Source of the DNA: Protula sp. h YS-2021
Taxonomy: Eukaryota > Annelida > Polychaeta > Sabellida > Serpulidae
Assembly: GCA_949752745.1 (NCBI GenBank)
Contig: OX457025.1
Location: forward strand, 54,035,869 to 54,099,868
DNA: 64,000 bases
Direction of reading: 5' to 3'
Shown: piece by piece, positions 61,135-64,000 of the stretch
Numbering within the stretch: position 1 is the stretch's first letter
Layout of the letters: every line of letters starts with the position of its first letter
Program-made: the position numbers and the translations under genes
Notes under the pieces: generated by a model
What the model was told of the DNA's origin: nothing
Database searches by the model: none
What the model saw: only the letters and a program-made list of their open reading frames with translations

Positions 61135-62151
61135 TGTTAGGTGTTTGTAATCTTCGGATCCCAGCGTTGTGCGTCTTTGACTTTCATGAAGAGGTATGGC
61201 GACGAACGGACACAAGTCTGATTGTAATATCTTACGATTTCTAAGATTCCGTTTTTTTTCCTTTGTATCCAAGTAAAACTGCTGCGAAAGAAAACTAATC
61301 TGTTTCTTGAATATCCATTTTTATTTTCCTGACTTTACACTTTTTCCAAGATAACAATTCTCCGTGCACCAGCACTACATGTAACAACACCCTGTGCACC
61401 GCTTGGACACACACCTGACGTGTGGCCTCTCTGCTTTCTCAAAATCGACTGCTGATGGCGCAGCAAGCGCGTTCCTTATATAGTTGCTGGCAGAACAACC
61501 GCTGCTAATTAAAAATGTAGCCAATGAAAGAGCTTTCCGCCTAAACCATGAACCAATGAGAAAATAGCTACCCAAAAACATACCTTACAAGTAACGTCCT
61601 AGGTAGCACAAACATTTCTCTCGTCTCAAAACACGACAAAATGAAAAGCTCCAAACACAAAAATATAGCCATATACACAATCGCGACGCGTTCTACTTAA
61701 TGCCATGTGAAACGTTAAATTTCGTCATCGACTTGTGAAGATACCCGATATACTTGGTATATAAGTAAATTTTTAAATGGCGCTAAATCTAACAAAAGGA
61801 CTTCAAACAAACTTGAAACTAGCACCGAAGTGTTCACGACACCAAGATCCTTGCAAATCGTAAACCGTTCGGCGCGGTCATGTCGCGTTGTATACCCAAT
61901 GCGACATGTCAACCGTTTCCCAATGAGTTCGCTCGACCATTCATCACTTCTTAATACCCGAAGGAAAACGACTGCACCAACGGGCGCTTTTCTCCATTTC
62001 CACGAATCGGACGCATCCTCCACCACAACAAACACAGTAAAGAACAAAATCAATCACAAACGCCCTCAGAACACCCATAATACTACATATTCACACACAA
62101 CGCGACAATAACACATGCATACCCAGAAAATCACTTTTGCATACCCTAACA
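61135..62151 (-). repeat. 5' LTR of the Gmr1-like element
   Basis: On the plus strand it runs from TGTTAGGTGTTTGTAATC to GCATACCCTAACA, with terminal inverted TGTTAGG/CCTAACA. About 100 bp longer than the other LTR because of a segment near 61470-61610. Confidence 0.88.
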
Positions 62152-64000
62152 ATCAAGGTAAGCTGAAACCGTGTATATTGTAAAATCATAAAGTAAAAAG
62201 CGACTAGAAATACTGATACAGGTTGATTTCTTTTAAAAATTGTATAAATTTGTTAGGTTTTACTTCATCAAAGAGCTGCCTCAAGGAGTCAGCTCTGAAA
62301 TGACGTGAGTGGGCGTCTTGGAAATCGGTACAGTTTATTAAGATATGTTTAACGGTGTAAGATTCCTGACACCCGACACAGTCGGGAGCCGGCTCGCCTC
62401 TTGAAAGATGTTTGTATGTGATATATGCATGTCCTATTCTGGCTCTATGTTAAAACATTTCATCTCGCACACTGTTAAGTGGCGGTTGCTTTTGTAAGAC
62501 TAAGGGGTTTGTTTGATACAGCTTGTTGTTTCTTTGTTTGTTCCATCTTTCTTGCCACAGTCTTTTTGTGAATTTTGTGATGTGATATTTAAAATCGGAG
62601 GCTGGTATGAGCATATCGATACAATTATCATTTAGAGCCTCTTTTGCGGCTTTGTCGGCTACCCACGTGGAACCCAGCAAAACACTATGTCTTTGCCAGC
62701 TTTGGTGGCCTCGTCATACCTTTCCAGAAGGTCAAATGGGTTTGATATTTGTGGGTTTTCAATTGATTGCAGGGCGGGCATAGAGTCCACGCATAACATA
62801 AACTTTTTGTATCTGCTGATCTTCACTATCTAGATAGCGAGATGTAGAGCTGTAATTTCGGCTGAGAAAATAGAGGAACCATTTAGAAGTCTTGTTTTCA
62901 AGATGTTATTTTCAGTTACAACGGAAGCAGCCGATTTGTTGTCGAGCTTTGAGCCGTCCGTGTAGACGAAATGGTAGTCTTTAAATTCTTCCTTGAGCTC
63001 TGCAAAGTTTGATCGAAATAGAAAGGTGCTAGTTGTTTCCTTTGCATAGACTGAAATGTTCTTTAGTACCACAGGTTTGGTGAGTTTTCACTGTGGTAGT
63101 TTTGGTACTGTGTATTTTGCAATTGACTCTATGGTGATGTCAGCATTATCAAGATGAGGCTGAACCCTCGCTCCAAATGGAGGTACTGCGGTATAGCGAG
63201 AAAAATCTGATCCAAAGACTGAGTTGTACATGGGATTATTCTTATTTGCATAAAGCTTTGTTGTGTACTGCATAGCGAGTTTAACTCGACGAATGTAAAG
63301 AGGCTGCTCATTTGCCTCCACATGGAGGCTCTCTGCTGGTGATGTTTTGCTGATCCAGAGACAACGCTGCCATAATCTAATCTAGACCGCATCACGGCTC
63401 GTTAAAGCGTAAGTCTGTATCCCGATCAGCGCCCCAGTCATGGGCCGATATTACTCTTGGGAGATTGAGTGCTTTTTGACATTTTTATTTGAGTTCTTTG
63501 ATGTGTGGGATAAAGCTTAGCTTGGAATCGAAGAGTAAACCCAGAAATTTGTTTTCTTTAACAACAGGTATTTGAATGCCAGAAATGTATAGCACGGGAT
63601 CATCGTGTTGTTTGCGTTTATTGCAGAAATGCACGCAGACTGTTTTAGTTTGTGAAAATTTAAAACCGTTTTGGTTAGCCCATGTTTGCAGTGAGTGTAT
63701 GTTGTGCTGTAAGCGTCGCTATATTAGGTTCATATTGTTGCCTCTGTAAGATATTGCGAAATCGTCAGCAAAGAGTGAGCTGTCTATCCCCTGTTTTATA
63801 TTATGTCGAATGCTATTTATTTTTATCAGGAACAGAAGAACGGAAAGGATGGATCCCTGAGTTGAACCTTCCTCTTGTTCGAAGTAGTCTGAGAACACGG
63901 CCCCGAGGCGGACCCGAAAACGTCGGTCTTCTAGAAAGGCTTTAATAAATTCAGGTAGGCGGCCTCGCAGCCCCAAGTCAAAGAGGTCTTTTAGTACTCC
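62152..64000 (-). mobile_element. I/Nimb-like LINE (family B), copy 3, 3' part, runs off the window
   Basis: Minus strand. RNase H region (63072-62450: FVYTDGSKLDNKSAASVV, SAEITALHLAI, then VADKAAKEALNDNCIDM; part of the domain deleted) and RT (63976-63129: LRGRLPEFIKAFLEDRRFRV, GSILSVLLFLIKI, SLFADDFAISYRGN). Has FADD where copy 1 has FVDD. The extreme 3' tail is cut off by the LTR at 62151. Confidence 0.8.

Larger units (their letters stand above)
55467..62151 (-). mobile_element. Gmr1-type Ty3/gypsy retrotransposon (IN before RT)
   Basis: Minus-strand element with LTRs at both ends, a primer-binding site next to the right-hand (5') LTR and a purine-rich tract next to the left-hand (3') LTR. 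Coding order from 5' to 3': gag, protease, integrase, reverse transcriptase, RNase H. Integrase before RT is the diagnostic order of the Gmr1 clade. The flanks are unrelated (LINE A to the left, LINE B to the right) and no target duplication is found, suggesting later rearrangement. Confidence 0.88.

Overview
The window is animal (metazoan) nuclear DNA, most likely from an invertebrate. It is AT-rich, full of microsatellites and built almost entirely of mobile elements of animal type. No ordinary single-copy host gene, rRNA, tRNA or CRISPR array was recognised. The species cannot be named from the sequence; the retroelement families fit an aquatic invertebrate or an arthropod.

Layout. (1) 1-6,690: host DNA with a decayed MULE/FLYWCH transposase remnant, a short inverted-repeat element carrying an AAAACGGCGA minisatellite, a Tigger/pogo-like short element, and several microsatellites. 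(2) 6,692-25,409: a complete 18.7 kb Polinton/Maverick (adintovirus-like endogenous virus). It has terminal inverted repeats made of nested palindromes and a perfect 6-bp target-site duplication GCCGTC. (3) 25,494-55,466: a head-to-tail array of about 2.3 kb units of a truncated LINE ('family A'). The array is broken by a 10 kb Ty3/gypsy element with an env-like region (26,714-36,742), two copies of an I/Nimb-like LINE ('family B', 38,900-43,656 and 47,181-52,876) and a Tigger-derived element (about 44,838-45,690). (4) 55,467-62,151: a second Ty3/gypsy element on the minus strand whose pol order is PR-IN-RT-RNaseH, as in the Gmr1 clade. (5) 62,152-64,000: a third family B LINE copy running off the window.

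Polinton organisation. The left, plus-strand half carries five short single-gene transcription units (a Cys-rich protein, a 67-aa protein, RING protein 1, a 105-aa LC8-motif protein, RING protein 2), then the zinc-finger/DNA polymerase pair and a PC4-like protein. The right half is read from the minus strand: a cluster of small regulatory-looking genes, then integrase, packaging ATPase, small basic protein, 182-aa protein, 38-aa Cys-rich ORF, penton-like minor capsid, pX-like core protein, major capsid and adenain-like protease. The last genes are packed with 4-nt ATGA stop/start overlaps. Together these make a protein-primed replication module, a retroviral-type integration module and a virion assembly module, plus probable host-control factors.

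Main novelty. The first four plus-strand genes each have a TATA box starting 36-38 nt before the ATG, and 16-27 nt after the stop a 6-bp stem with a four-base UNUN loop. The first is the canonical metazoan histone 3' stem-loop GGCTCTTTTCAGAGCC. This suggests the element makes histone-type, possibly non-polyadenylated, S-phase-coupled mRNAs. Other notable points are two RING proteins with N-terminal VDLT-type SUMO-interaction motifs (candidate SUMO-targeted ubiquitin ligases), three PC4-like proteins in one element, a 53-bp tandem array upstream of RING protein 2, and one-base breaks in integrase and at the polymerase N-terminus.
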